Assembly (NCBI GenBank): GCA_023388055.1
Contig: JAEWGW010000023.1
Coordinates: 97,138-161,137, forward strand
From: Bacillota bacterium
Lineage (GTDB): Bacteria > Bacillota > Bacilli > Paenibacillales > NBRC-103111
Reading direction: 5' to 3'
DNA length: 64,000 nt
In this document: positions 43,952 to 52,331 of the stretch, piece by piece
How the letters are laid out: each line of letters opens with the position of its first letter
Numbering within the stretch: position 1 is the first letter of the stretch
Position numbers and translations under genes: made by a program
The notes under the pieces: model-generated
What the model was told of the DNA's origin: nothing
Databases searched by the model: none
Seen by the model: only the letters and a program-made list of their open reading frames with translations

Positions 43952-44796
43952 ATGATCAATACTGTATCGTTTGCAGTGCTGGCCCTAGTAGCTTTAGCCG
44001 CCCTCATCTTTTTTATCGTCCGGACCAAAAGCGTTTTTGTTGTATTCCTGTTCCTGACCTACGTTGGCATGATCTATGTGTTCGAATATATCATCCTGAT
44101 TTTGTTCAACTCGTATACGTACTATCCCCGAATGCTGCAAGATCCGTATATGGACAGCATGATGGGTGCGTTTATCTCCAACTTTTTGACGGTGCCTACT
44201 GCCGGCTTGGCCATGGTCATCTATCGGCTGCGGTTCCGCTGGACCATTGTGTTTACCTGCCTGATGGCGGTCATTGAGTGGCTGTTTATTAGGCTGGGAA
44301 TTTATGAGCATCACTGGTGGAGGCTGTCTTATTCCTTTGTGGCTTTTATTTTCTTCTTTTGGCTGGTTGGGTTTTGGGCGCGCCGGGTGGAGCAAGGAAA
44401 CCGCCTGTTCCAATATGTCAGCCTGCTGATGTTCTCCTTGAGCGTCCTGAATACACTGGCGTTTTTAAGAATGCTGGTAAACATAGGCATTTTCCAGCCG
44501 GGCTTATTTGATAAGATAACCCCATACGGGATGATGTTGCCTTCACAGTCCCGTATGCTCTTCTGAAGGCTATCTTCTTGGCTAACGCCGTTTTTTGGAC
44601 CCGGAGGCTTCGATGGACCTTCGCGGCAGTGGCGGCTCTGCTCGCGATCCACTATATTCTCATCAGGACAAGCATCCTGAAGCTGTTTATCTCTCCCTGG
44701 ATCTACTGGCCGCTTTATATAACCAGCGTTCTGGTTGGAGCCCTCCTCATCCTGCTGGCCATGCGGCTCCTCCGCCGCCCGCGCTCTGCCCATTAA
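43952..44796 (+). pseudogene. Polytopic membrane protein split by a frameshift near 44520
   Basis: The first frame gives 204 residues with about six hydrophobic segments, then switches to a non-hydrophobic tail (MMLPSQSRMLF) and stops at 44566. The -1 frame is open from 44515 to 44796 and continues with membrane-like sequence (RDDVAFTVPYALLKAIFLAN, then more helices to the basic RRLRW and LLRRPRSAH ends). Joining the two at the CCCC run (44520-44523) gives one coherent protein of about 280 residues. Either a one-base loss inactivated the gene or the base is a sequencing error. Family unknown; small Bacillota integral membrane proteins of this type are uncharacterised. Confidence 0.7.
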
Positions 44797-44830
44797 AAAA
44801 ACAAGCAGCTGTCTAAAGGTAGCACAGCTG
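44795..44830 (-). terminator. Terminator of the AraC regulator gene
   Basis: CAGCTGT (44806-44812) and ACAGCTG (44824-44830) form the stem; on the minus strand it is followed by GCTTGTTTTTTT. It overlaps the last codon of the convergent frameshifted gene. Confidence 0.75.
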
Positions 44831-44842
44831 ATTGTAGAGATT

Positions 44843-47158
44843 TCACTCACCCCGAGCGGGCCGGTTCCGCTCCCGGTATTGGCCGGGGGTAATCCCCTCC
44901 TGCTTCCGGAAAAAGCGGATAAAGTTCTGCGAGTTGTTATAGGTCAGGCGTTCGGCGATGTCCTTGATGGGCATATCCGTTTCCACCAGCCACCGCTTGG
45001 CCATATGAACCCGGTAGGCAGCCAGGTATTCGCTGAACAGCTGGTTGGTCTCTCGCTTGAACACACCACTGAGATAATGGGTGTTGTAGTGCAGGATCGA
45101 AGCACATTCCTCCAGGGTAAAATCCGTGTCAAACCGTTTGTGGATCATGTCGATCATGGCCTCGGAAAGGTTCCGGTACTGGGAATCCCCCCGCTCCTGG
45201 AAGATGCGGGCCAGAGGGGCAACGAGGCGGCGGGCGAACCACTTCTCAATTTCCCCCGGCACATACAGCTGGAGCAGCTCGTTGTAAAGCTGAGCGTATT
45301 CCTCCGTCTCCAACTGGGACAGAGCAATCCCGGTCTCCTGCATGAGAATCATCAGGTCGTTCAGGAGGCGGACCAGCGCAATCTGGTATTCGCCCGGACT
45401 GTGTTCGGCGGCGAAGGTCTCCTCCATCCATTGATGCAATATGCCAAGCGCCTTCTCCTCATCCGCCAGCTTCACCGCGTCCGTCAGCTCATGCAGCAGC
45501 TGCCGCGGATAATGGTACAAGGCGGAATGATGGCCCCGGTTGACGTCTGCAAAATGGATGGTTACCCCTGTTCCCAGCTTCAGGCGGTGCTTCAGGGCAT
45601 CCGCCGCTTCTCTGTACCCCCGTGCGGACTCCCGCACGCTTCGGAAGGGCAGACTGATGCCCATACTGATGGAGAGCTTCAAATAAGCCTCCATGTTCCG
45701 CCGCATGGTTTCAGTCAAGGCAAAAACATGCCGGCGAAATGCCTCCTCCGTCATCCCTGCCGCCCCGATCAGGGTAATCTGGGTTTGGTCCAGGGTGACG
45801 GGAGGAAAGCAAATCTCCGGCCCCAGACTCTCCTCTACGATATTATTGGCGGCAAACAAAAGAAGATCGGCATCCTCCTGGGAATACGGGGTTCCTTCCA
45901 GAGTATCGGTCTGCATGGCCACCACGGCCAGCCTGTCCCACTGCTTCACCCGCTCCCCCAAGCCGTAACGGGTGATTTGCTCCCCGATCTCCGACTCCTT
46001 CAGCTGGCCCTGGTACAGCTTTATCAAAAACAGTACACGCAGCTGACGGGTATTAATGGAAATTTCTTTTTTCATATAGGAGTTGGAGGCCGTTAAATGG
46101 TCCAGGTGCTCCTCAATCATCTGAAATTCATTCTGTGCCTGCAAAACGGACTGGCGTTTGCCGATCCGCTGCAGCAGGCTTTGAATCGGGGTATACATGC
46201 TTCTGCTGCCCAACCATACGAAACACAGGGTCACAGAAACGATAGCGAGGAAAATTATCAGCATCACCCAGGCCAGCTGTGTGGATTGCGCCGACATCAG
46301 GTGGAGATCCGTCACCAGCACGTAGATCCATCCGTTGTACTCCGAATGGACATAGGTAAGGGTATAGTCCCCCCGGTCTGCCTCGACCTCCATCTGGCCG
46401 CTCTGCTCCGTCAATCTCTCCAGGGTTTCCTTGGTGATATAGCCGGTGTCCATGGCAGACATTCCGGTAAGGGCCGGGTCGCGGTGGAAGAGCAGATGCC
46501 GGTCGGGCCCGATAATAAACATATCCTGAAAATCCGACTCCAGATCCACCCATTGCTCCAGGCGGCAGCTGGGGATATACGCCATCGCCAGCCCCCGCTT
46601 TTCCGAGCTGCGGACGGGGAGTTTTTTGGACAGGGCTATGGTATACTTGCACCCGGACACCTCCGAGGACGGAGACCCCAGGGACACCGTCTGGCGCAGA
46701 GACCAGCTGGAATCGTACGGGAGATCATTGAAGGCCAGGAGTGCATCCTTGGCGGGGAACTCCTCGAATTCATACAGGCGCTCGTTATTGATCAGCCAGT
46801 TGTCGCTGAAGTTCAACAGGACCACGTCCGTTACCGGCGAACCTCCTGACTGGAGGTTGCTGAGATTTTTGCGGAAGCTGTTGTTCAGGGCAAACTCCCG
46901 GCTGGTAATGGGCTGGTACAGAGCATCCTGCACGGCAGCGGAATTCACCACCTGATTCAGGTTGGTGTCCGTGTTTTTCAGCACCTGCTCCACGTTGCCC
47001 GCCAGCTGGCGGAGCAGATCATGGCTGGTCTGATCCAGATGGGAGCGGATTTCGCCGCTGGATTTCATATAAGAGAACAAACCGAACGCCAACACGGGAA
47101 TGACGCCGATGGCGAACCCGAACCATAATAAACTGCGGTAAATGCTTCTATGCTTCAA
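44843..47158 (-). CDS. Membrane-anchored AraC family regulator paired with an orphan binding protein
   Basis: 771 residues. Helices near 14-31 and about 297-320 flank an extracytoplasmic sensor domain; the C-terminal ~100 residues are the AraC double helix-turn-helix (FTLEECASILHYNTHYLSGVF and the terminal FIRFFRKQEGITPGQYRERN). The start is TTG at 47158 with GGAGG at 8 nt; a longer frame to 47176 uses a poorly placed TTG. Divergent from a binding lipoprotein gene without permeases, so that lipoprotein may present a sugar to this sensor rather than feed a transporter. Terminated by the hairpin at 44795. Confidence 0.9.
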   Translation of the reverse strand: MKHRSIYRSLLWFGFAIGVIPVLAFGLFSYMKSSGEIRSHLDQTSHDLLRQLAGNVEQVLKNTDTNLNQVVNSAAVQDALYQPITSREFALNNSFRKNLSNLQSGGSPVTDVVLLNFSDNWLINNERLYEFEEFPAKDALLAFNDLPYDSSWSLRQTVSLGSPSSEVSGCKYTIALSKKLPVRSSEKRGLAMAYIPSCRLEQWVDLESDFQDMFIIGPDRHLLFHRDPALTGMSAMDTGYITKETLERLTEQSGQMEVEADRGDYTLTYVHSEYNGWIYVLVTDLHLMSAQSTQLAWVMLIIFLAIVSVTLCFVWLGSRSMYTPIQSLLQRIGKRQSVLQAQNEFQMIEEHLDHLTASNSYMKKEISINTRQLRVLFLIKLYQGQLKESEIGEQITRYGLGERVKQWDRLAVVAMQTDTLEGTPYSQEDADLLLFAANNIVEESLGPEICFPPVTLDQTQITLIGAAGMTEEAFRRHVFALTETMRRNMEAYLKLSISMGISLPFRSVRESARGYREAADALKHRLKLGTGVTIHFADVNRGHHSALYHYPRQLLHELTDAVKLADEEKALGILHQWMEETFAAEHSPGEYQIALVRLLNDLMILMQETGIALSQLETEEYAQLYNELLQLYVPGEIEKWFARRLVAPLARIFQERGDSQYRNLSEAMIDMIHKRFDTDFTLEECASILHYNTHYLSGVFKRETNQLFSEYLAAYRVHMAKRWLVETDMPIKDIAERLTYNNSQNFIRFFRKQEGITPGQYRERNRPARGE

Positions 47159-47226
47159 TATAAGGACCTCCGGCAAAACAATGCTGTTCGAAGCTGGTTA
47201 AAGTGTACCACATCACAGCGATTTCG

Positions 47227-47257
47227 TTGAGGCAATCCGGTGGATATCAGGTATAAT
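47227..47257 (+). promoter_or_regulatory. Promoter of the orphan binding protein
   Basis: TTGAGG (47227-47232) and TATAAT (47252-47257) with 19-bp spacing. The long spacer would favour activator-dependent use, fitting the divergent AraC gene. Confidence 0.5.
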
Positions 47258-47343
47258 GGGCAGGAGTATGACGCCAACCGTCATCCGTTTCATTGGATCG
47301 ATCAATTTTACTTTATTAATAGCATCAGGAGGTTAAAAAGGTT

Positions 47344-48879
47344 ATGAGCCGCATCCGGTCTTACTTCATGATACCGCTTCTAGTAGGTTTGGGACTGGTC
47401 CCGGCCGGCTTGTCCGGCTGCTCCGGGACGTCAGCCGGAGACCCGAAGGAGAAGGACGCCGATCCGCTCCGCATCACCGCCATGGCCTATCTGATGAATG
47501 CGGGGAACCCCTCGGAAACCCTCAAGCAGCTGATTGAACAAAAAACCAATACCAGACTGGATATCCAGTGGGTGCTGGACAGCAACTATGACGAAATCAT
47601 GGAGGCCTCCTTCGCAGCGGGAACACTGCCGCAGGTGGTCTATATCAAAAACCAGGTCTCCTTCCAGCAATACCGGGACGCCATGAAAAGCGGCTACTTC
47701 TGGGAGGTCGGCCATCTGTTTAAGGATTACCCGAACCTGAGCAGATTACGGCCGGAAATCCTGCAGAATACTGCCGTGGACGGCAAGGTGTATTCCATCT
47801 ATGCCCAGGTGCCCTCCTCCCGCCAAGGCATCATCTACCGCAAGGATTGGGCGGACCGGCTGGGGCTTGGGGCTCCGGCCACCGTGGAGGAGCTGTACCG
47901 GATGATGAAGGCCTTCACGGTTGATGATCCTGACGGCAACGGGCTGCCGGATACCATCGGGTTGGCGGACCGGAGTGATCTGGTGTTCGGCGCCTTCAAA
48001 ACGGTGTCCTCCTATTTCGGCACCCCCAACAATTGGGGGATGGCAGAGGACGGGCTGCAGCCGGAATTCCTGTTTCCCGGCTACCGGGATACGATGGACT
48101 TCTTCCGCAGGCTGTACCAGGAGAAGCTGATTAACCGGGATTTTACCATTATGAGCAAAAACGATCAGATTAACCTGCTGCTTACCGGCAAAGCGGGTAT
48201 GTACATCGGCTCTATGGAGGATGTGCAGACCTTCTCCCGGAAGCTTGCCGCCCATGACCCGGCTGCGGTTCTGGATGTCCAGAACCGGATTGAAGGCCCC
48301 CGGGGAACAGGCGTCTGGGGGCTGCCCGGTTATATCTCGGCCGTGGTTTTTCCCAAATCCTCTGTCAAAACGGAGCAGGAGCTGCGGGCTATTCTCGGCT
48401 TTTTCGACCGGCTGATGGAGCCGGAGATGGCGAATCTGATCACCTATGGGATCGAGGGCGTCCATTATACACTGGTGGAGGGAAAGGTGCTGTCCAGCGA
48501 GGACAGGCAGCTGCTGGAGAAGGAGGTCATTCCCTATGCCACTCTGCTGCAGCGCGGAAACGGCCATGACACCGGGATCCGCGATTCCTACTTCACACTG
48601 CCTGCCCGTCAGAAGGCCGCCCGGCTGGTCCAGGATAATGAAGCGATTGTTATCCATGATCCTACCGCCGCCCTGGATTCCAAAACCTCCGCCGAGAAGG
48701 GAACCCGCCTGGCGGATATGATCCGGGACGCCACCTATGCCTACATCCTGGAGGAATCCGGCGACGCCGGATTTACGGAGGCGGTGGAGAAGTGGCGCCA
48801 GGAGGGCGGCAGCAGCATGATTGCCGAGTACAACGAGGCATACCGGCAGGAGCAGGCCGGGGGCCAGCTCTCCCGGTAA
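47344..48879 (+). CDS. Extracellular solute-binding lipoprotein without adjacent permeases
   Basis: 511 residues. Lipoprotein signal with lipobox LSGC (Cys about 26), then a family 1-like two-lobed binding domain. The segment DDPDGNGLPDTIG (about 198-210) is the probable calcium loop of LipO-like binders, and the YGIEGVHYTL segment (about 373-382) is shared with the other two binders in this window (YGIEGKTYTM and YGVEGVHHTL). No permease gene follows; the next 430 bp hold an FFRR repeat element and a terminator. Likely works with transporter subunits encoded elsewhere or as a ligand presenter for the divergent AraC sensor. Confidence 0.88.
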   Translation: MSRIRSYFMIPLLVGLGLVPAGLSGCSGTSAGDPKEKDADPLRITAMAYLMNAGNPSETLKQLIEQKTNTRLDIQWVLDSNYDEIMEASFAAGTLPQVVYIKNQVSFQQYRDAMKSGYFWEVGHLFKDYPNLSRLRPEILQNTAVDGKVYSIYAQVPSSRQGIIYRKDWADRLGLGAPATVEELYRMMKAFTVDDPDGNGLPDTIGLADRSDLVFGAFKTVSSYFGTPNNWGMAEDGLQPEFLFPGYRDTMDFFRRLYQEKLINRDFTIMSKNDQINLLLTGKAGMYIGSMEDVQTFSRKLAAHDPAAVLDVQNRIEGPRGTGVWGLPGYISAVVFPKSSVKTEQELRAILGFFDRLMEPEMANLITYGIEGVHYTLVEGKVLSSEDRQLLEKEVIPYATLLQRGNGHDTGIRDSYFTLPARQKAARLVQDNEAIVIHDPTAALDSKTSAEKGTRLADMIRDATYAYILEESGDAGFTEAVEKWRQEGGSSMIAEYNEAYRQEQAGGQLSR

Positions 48880-48968
48880 ACCCGGTGCTTCCGGCAGCAT
48901 TTCTGGCCGCGCGGGTTTTCCAGCCGATTGCTGATTTCCGGCTGTTAGCATTCCAAGCCGGAGTTTTC

Positions 48969-49188
48969 CCGCCAAATAGCGACGCTGACGTCCGTTTGCA
49001 TTTCTAACGGCGGCCACAGCCGCTATTTCCGCAAAATCACGGTCCCCCGCATTCTAATGGCGGTCACAGCCGCTAATTAGACAAAACAGCACGCCGGATA
49101 CCTGTTTTGGGCACAATAGCGGCTTCTGCTTCCGTTAGATTTTCAAACGGCAGGTTTTCCGCCAAATAGCGGCGCTGGCTTCCGTTAG
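48969..49188. repeat. FFRR intergenic element 3 (TAACGG subtype) with an extra outer unit
   Basis: Forward units start at 49004 (CTAACGGCGGCC) and 49054 (CTAATGGCGGTC); reverse units end at 49138 and 49188 (GCTTCCGTTAG). Same-direction spacing is exactly 50 bp and the core spans 185 bp. An additional reverse-type unit lies at 48969-48998. Located in the gap 48880-49312, which has no gene. Confidence 0.78.
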
Positions 49189-49255
49189 AAAAACGCCGTT
49201 AGTGGGAGTCGCCATTGGCGGTGGATGCCCGCCAGAGGGGATCGCCCAAACAGCA

Positions 49256-49295
49256 GGAGCCCTGCCGCAGCGTTGCGGAGGGCTCCTTGTTTGTT
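49256..49295. terminator. Terminator between convergent binding-protein and pectinesterase-like genes
   Basis: GGAGCCCT and AGGGCTCC enclose a second stem CCGCA/TGCGG with loop GCGT. TTGTTTGTT follows on the plus strand; the minus-strand tail is weaker. Confidence 0.8.
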
Positions 49296-49312
49296 GCGGC
49301 AGCGGGTTCCCC

Positions 49313-52054
49313 CTACCGCTTGATCTTCAGCTCCTGCCCGATGTAGATCAGGTCAGGGTTCGCGATGATGTCCTTATTCCATTCATACAGGGTCCGCCAT
49401 TGGTTGGCGCTGCCCAGCAGTGCCTTGGCGATGGCGCTCAGATTGTCGCCGGCCTTCACCGTATAGGTGGTGTAGGACGGAGCGGCTGCAGGCTCCTGAG
49501 GTGCAGCCGGCTGTTCTGCGGCCGGTTGTTCGGCTGCAGGGGCTTCCGGTGCGGAAGGCTGCTCCACAGCAGGCGCTTCCGGCGCTTCCTTGTACGCAAC
49601 CGCCAGCTCCAACAGCTGGGTGCGGTTGCCTGCGCCTACGGTGCCGGTATGCTGGATGCCGAAACCCCCGAAGGTGTTGCCGCCAACAGCAGCAGACAAG
49701 GATACTTCATTTGGAAGCTTGGCTTCCTTTTGATCGGAGCTTTGGGCCGTGGCCGAGGCAGCCTTGGCATACAAGGTGTTGTTCTCTACCCGCAGGTCAA
49801 TGGTGGCGCCCGGGTTAAAGGCTGTGGTGGAGACGGACTCACTGATGGGCTTGCCTACTCCGTTCACGTATTCATACAGGGTGTAGTCTGTAGCAATCCC
49901 GTATTTGGTGGTCCGTTCGATACGCAGCGCATAACCGGTTTGGGTAGTGGCATCGTATTTGATATAAACCTCCAGGTATTGTCCGTTAGCGCTGCCGAAG
50001 CCTTGGCCCGCGGTTTTCTCCGGGTTCAGCTTCAGCTGGAGAGACATATCGCCGAAGCGTCCGTCCAGCGGATACAGCAGGCGGCCGCCACGGCCTGTGG
50101 TCAACAGCCCTTGGCTGTCCGCAGCCCCGTTAATACCCTTGGTATAGCTCCACGCGCTTTTTTCCTCAACCTTCCACTCTACCTTCTGATCCTGCGGGTA
50201 GAGAGTATCCACCGTCCAGACGCCGCTCAGAAGCTTCGGCTGCCAGGTAGTGGAGAAATGTTCGAAGGTGGTGCGGTAATTAAATTTTTCGATGCCTGTC
50301 CCGGAGATGTCCTCCAGCGTAATGGCTCTGCTGCTGACAGCGGTAACTGCCGGTCCTTCATGGCTGCGCAGATGTTTGGGCTGAACCGAAGCCATCACAT
50401 AATAGCCCACATCGCCTACGGTAAGCGCGTAGGTGCCCAGCGGTTTATTCCCGCGGGAGACAGCCATTTCCACCGGGTTGGAGCCGCTCTTGTCATCTAC
50501 GCGGTACCAGGTGACGAGAGACTGGTCGGCTCTTACTCCCTTTTCATAGGCCAAATCCAGGCCATATTGAACGGATAGGGTACCGTTGTGCGGTTCGGTC
50601 AACACAGGCGCTTGCGTAAAGGCAGGCGCATCAATAAAGGACGGGGATACGGTTACCACCGCCTGATTGGAAATGCCATTGTCGGCGGTAGCAGTTACGG
50701 TCACCTTAACCGGTTCTTCGCCGGTGTTCCGTCCCTCCACCTTCACACTTGCTCCGGTGGTGGCGGAGAGTACAGCAGCATCGCTGTTGATGGACCAGGT
50801 GATGTTCTGGCTGGCGCTTGCCGGGAATACACTGGCGGTCAGCTCGGCAGAGCCTTCACCCGTGCGGATGGCGGCAGACTGGGTGACGGAGATATTGATG
50901 GGCAGATCCTTCTCTGCAGCAGCAGCTGTGGTCTTCATGCCAGCAGGATCCCAGCCGTCCTCACCCTTCAGCAGGCTGTAAACGGAATAAGCCTTCAGCT
51001 GCTCCTGGTTCAGAACCGTGCCGTTTTCCTCCGGCAGAATGGTGTAGGGTTTGCCGTCCAGCGTAATATTGTGGGCATAGGATTTAATGTTGCTTGCCGG
51101 GTACGGCGCCCATTGGATGGATTTCAGATTGCCGTTCAGATCCTTGAAGCTGTTGTTGATCAGATACAGCGTGGAAGAATTTTTGGCCAGGAACAAATCT
51201 TGGCGGTCGGCAAAATCAATCTCCCATACACAATCGATAAAGGCCATACCCTCCTTGCCGGCGGCGTAAATCGGCTTGTTGGTGAAGTTGTGGAGGGTAG
51301 TGTTCTTCATTACCTGAATCACACCGCCGCCCATGTAGTCATCCGTACCTTGTACATAGGAATTTTCGTAGTATACCCGATCCACTTCGCCTAGGGCAAG
51401 GGTGTCCAGCATACTGACAAAACGAACGTTGTTGAAGGAATAATGGTCCAGCTTCTTTTCCTTGTTGGCCGCTCCAATAACATATGCCTGAGTGATAGTG
51501 GAGGAGCGCTTCTCCTGGTTTTTAGAGGGATCGCGGGGATAGACCAGATCCACATTGCAATAGTTGCCGATGGTCAGATTTTCCGCATGGAAGCCGGTTC
51601 CGGTAATGAAGATGGTCTCAGCCGGGGAGGAGCCGCTGGCGCTCTCCGCACCGATGGTATGACCCCGGTTATCCGCCAGCACCACATCGCGGGCATCTTC
51701 AGCCAGGCCGATCAGGCTGACCCAGTCCTTATCCACATACAAACCCCGGTCGTGCAGAGTCCCGTTCATTTGGTACACATCTGGTTCGATATAAATGGTC
51801 ATAGGCTTGGCCTGTGTGCCGTCCACGGCAGCAGCTACCGCTTCATGAAGGGTTTTGAATTGAAAGGCCCCCGGATTGCTGGCCGTAAGTGTACCGTTCA
51901 CATACAAGGACTTGGCACCCAGCTCCAGCTGCTTGCCGTTTTTGGCCGTAATGGTTACCCCTCCTGTCTCAGCTTGTACATTCAGCGTCTGGTACGTGAA
52001 CATACACGTAAACACCAGCGCCAGACAGATAAACCGGATGAATCTCGTTTTCAT
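49313..52054 (-). CDS. Secreted pectinesterase-like beta-helix protein with C-terminal LysM
   Basis: 913 residues. Signal peptide to about 28; a right-handed beta-helix region (about 30-360) resembling carbohydrate esterase family 8. The counterpart of the QDTL motif is LDTL in VRFVSMLDTLALGE and the counterpart of GTVDFIFG is GTDDYMGGG, so both catalytic Asp positions survive while the preceding Gln is lost. Then a bacterial Ig-like (BIG2) domain (about 385-470), a further Ig-like module, a concanavalin-like domain (about 590-815), a Pro/Glu/Ala linker and a LysM domain (about 862-912, YTVKAGDNLSAIAKALLG) that should bind cell-wall glycan. A cell-wall-held pectin-modifying enzyme is the best guess. 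AGGAGGAGAGGAC precedes the ATG. Confidence 0.83.
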   Translation of the reverse strand: MKTRFIRFICLALVFTCMFTYQTLNVQAETGGVTITAKNGKQLELGAKSLYVNGTLTASNPGAFQFKTLHEAVAAAVDGTQAKPMTIYIEPDVYQMNGTLHDRGLYVDKDWVSLIGLAEDARDVVLADNRGHTIGAESASGSSPAETIFITGTGFHAENLTIGNYCNVDLVYPRDPSKNQEKRSSTITQAYVIGAANKEKKLDHYSFNNVRFVSMLDTLALGEVDRVYYENSYVQGTDDYMGGGVIQVMKNTTLHNFTNKPIYAAGKEGMAFIDCVWEIDFADRQDLFLAKNSSTLYLINNSFKDLNGNLKSIQWAPYPASNIKSYAHNITLDGKPYTILPEENGTVLNQEQLKAYSVYSLLKGEDGWDPAGMKTTAAAAEKDLPINISVTQSAAIRTGEGSAELTASVFPASASQNITWSINSDAAVLSATTGASVKVEGRNTGEEPVKVTVTATADNGISNQAVVTVSPSFIDAPAFTQAPVLTEPHNGTLSVQYGLDLAYEKGVRADQSLVTWYRVDDKSGSNPVEMAVSRGNKPLGTYALTVGDVGYYVMASVQPKHLRSHEGPAVTAVSSRAITLEDISGTGIEKFNYRTTFEHFSTTWQPKLLSGVWTVDTLYPQDQKVEWKVEEKSAWSYTKGINGAADSQGLLTTGRGGRLLYPLDGRFGDMSLQLKLNPEKTAGQGFGSANGQYLEVYIKYDATTQTGYALRIERTTKYGIATDYTLYEYVNGVGKPISESVSTTAFNPGATIDLRVENNTLYAKAASATAQSSDQKEAKLPNEVSLSAAVGGNTFGGFGIQHTGTVGAGNRTQLLELAVAYKEAPEAPAVEQPSAPEAPAAEQPAAEQPAAPQEPAAAPSYTTYTVKAGDNLSAIAKALLGSANQWRTLYEWNKDIIANPDLIYIGQELKIKR

Positions 52055-52163
52055 GTCCTCTCCTCCTGTTGGGTAGCGGGCTTTCCTTAAAGCAGTCTAA
52101 GGCCCTGCCATCATTAAAGCCCATAGAGGCGGTAACGGACATAATCACTAGCGTACTCAAGCC

Positions 52164-52192
52164 AAAAACCCCCGTCATGGCGGGGGTTTTCC
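52164..52192. terminator. Bidirectional terminator upstream of the pectinesterase-like gene
   Basis: AAAACCCCCG (52165-52174) and CGGGGGTTTT (52181-52190), six-base loop. It separates the locus 2 transcript from the pectinesterase-like gene, which must then have its own promoter within 52055-52160. Confidence 0.85.
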
Positions 52193-52278
52193 ATATGAAG
52201 AGGTGGATTTGGGATTATGAGCGGACATATTGATTATGCAAGAAGGGGGATCAATTGGCTCATATCGTAACGGTCCAC

Positions 52279-52318
52279 AAGGCCCCGCAGGCTGACGCTT
52301 CTTTACCTGCAGGGCCTT
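52279..52318 (-). terminator. Hairpin after the locus 2 AraC gene
   Basis: AAGGCCC-C-GCAGG pairs with CCTGC-A-GGGCCTT around a 14-nt loop, 14 bp beyond the stop at 52332. The following tail is only weakly T-rich, so termination may rely on the stronger hairpin at 52164. Confidence 0.6.
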
Positions 52319-52331
52319 TGCTTATGCCCGC

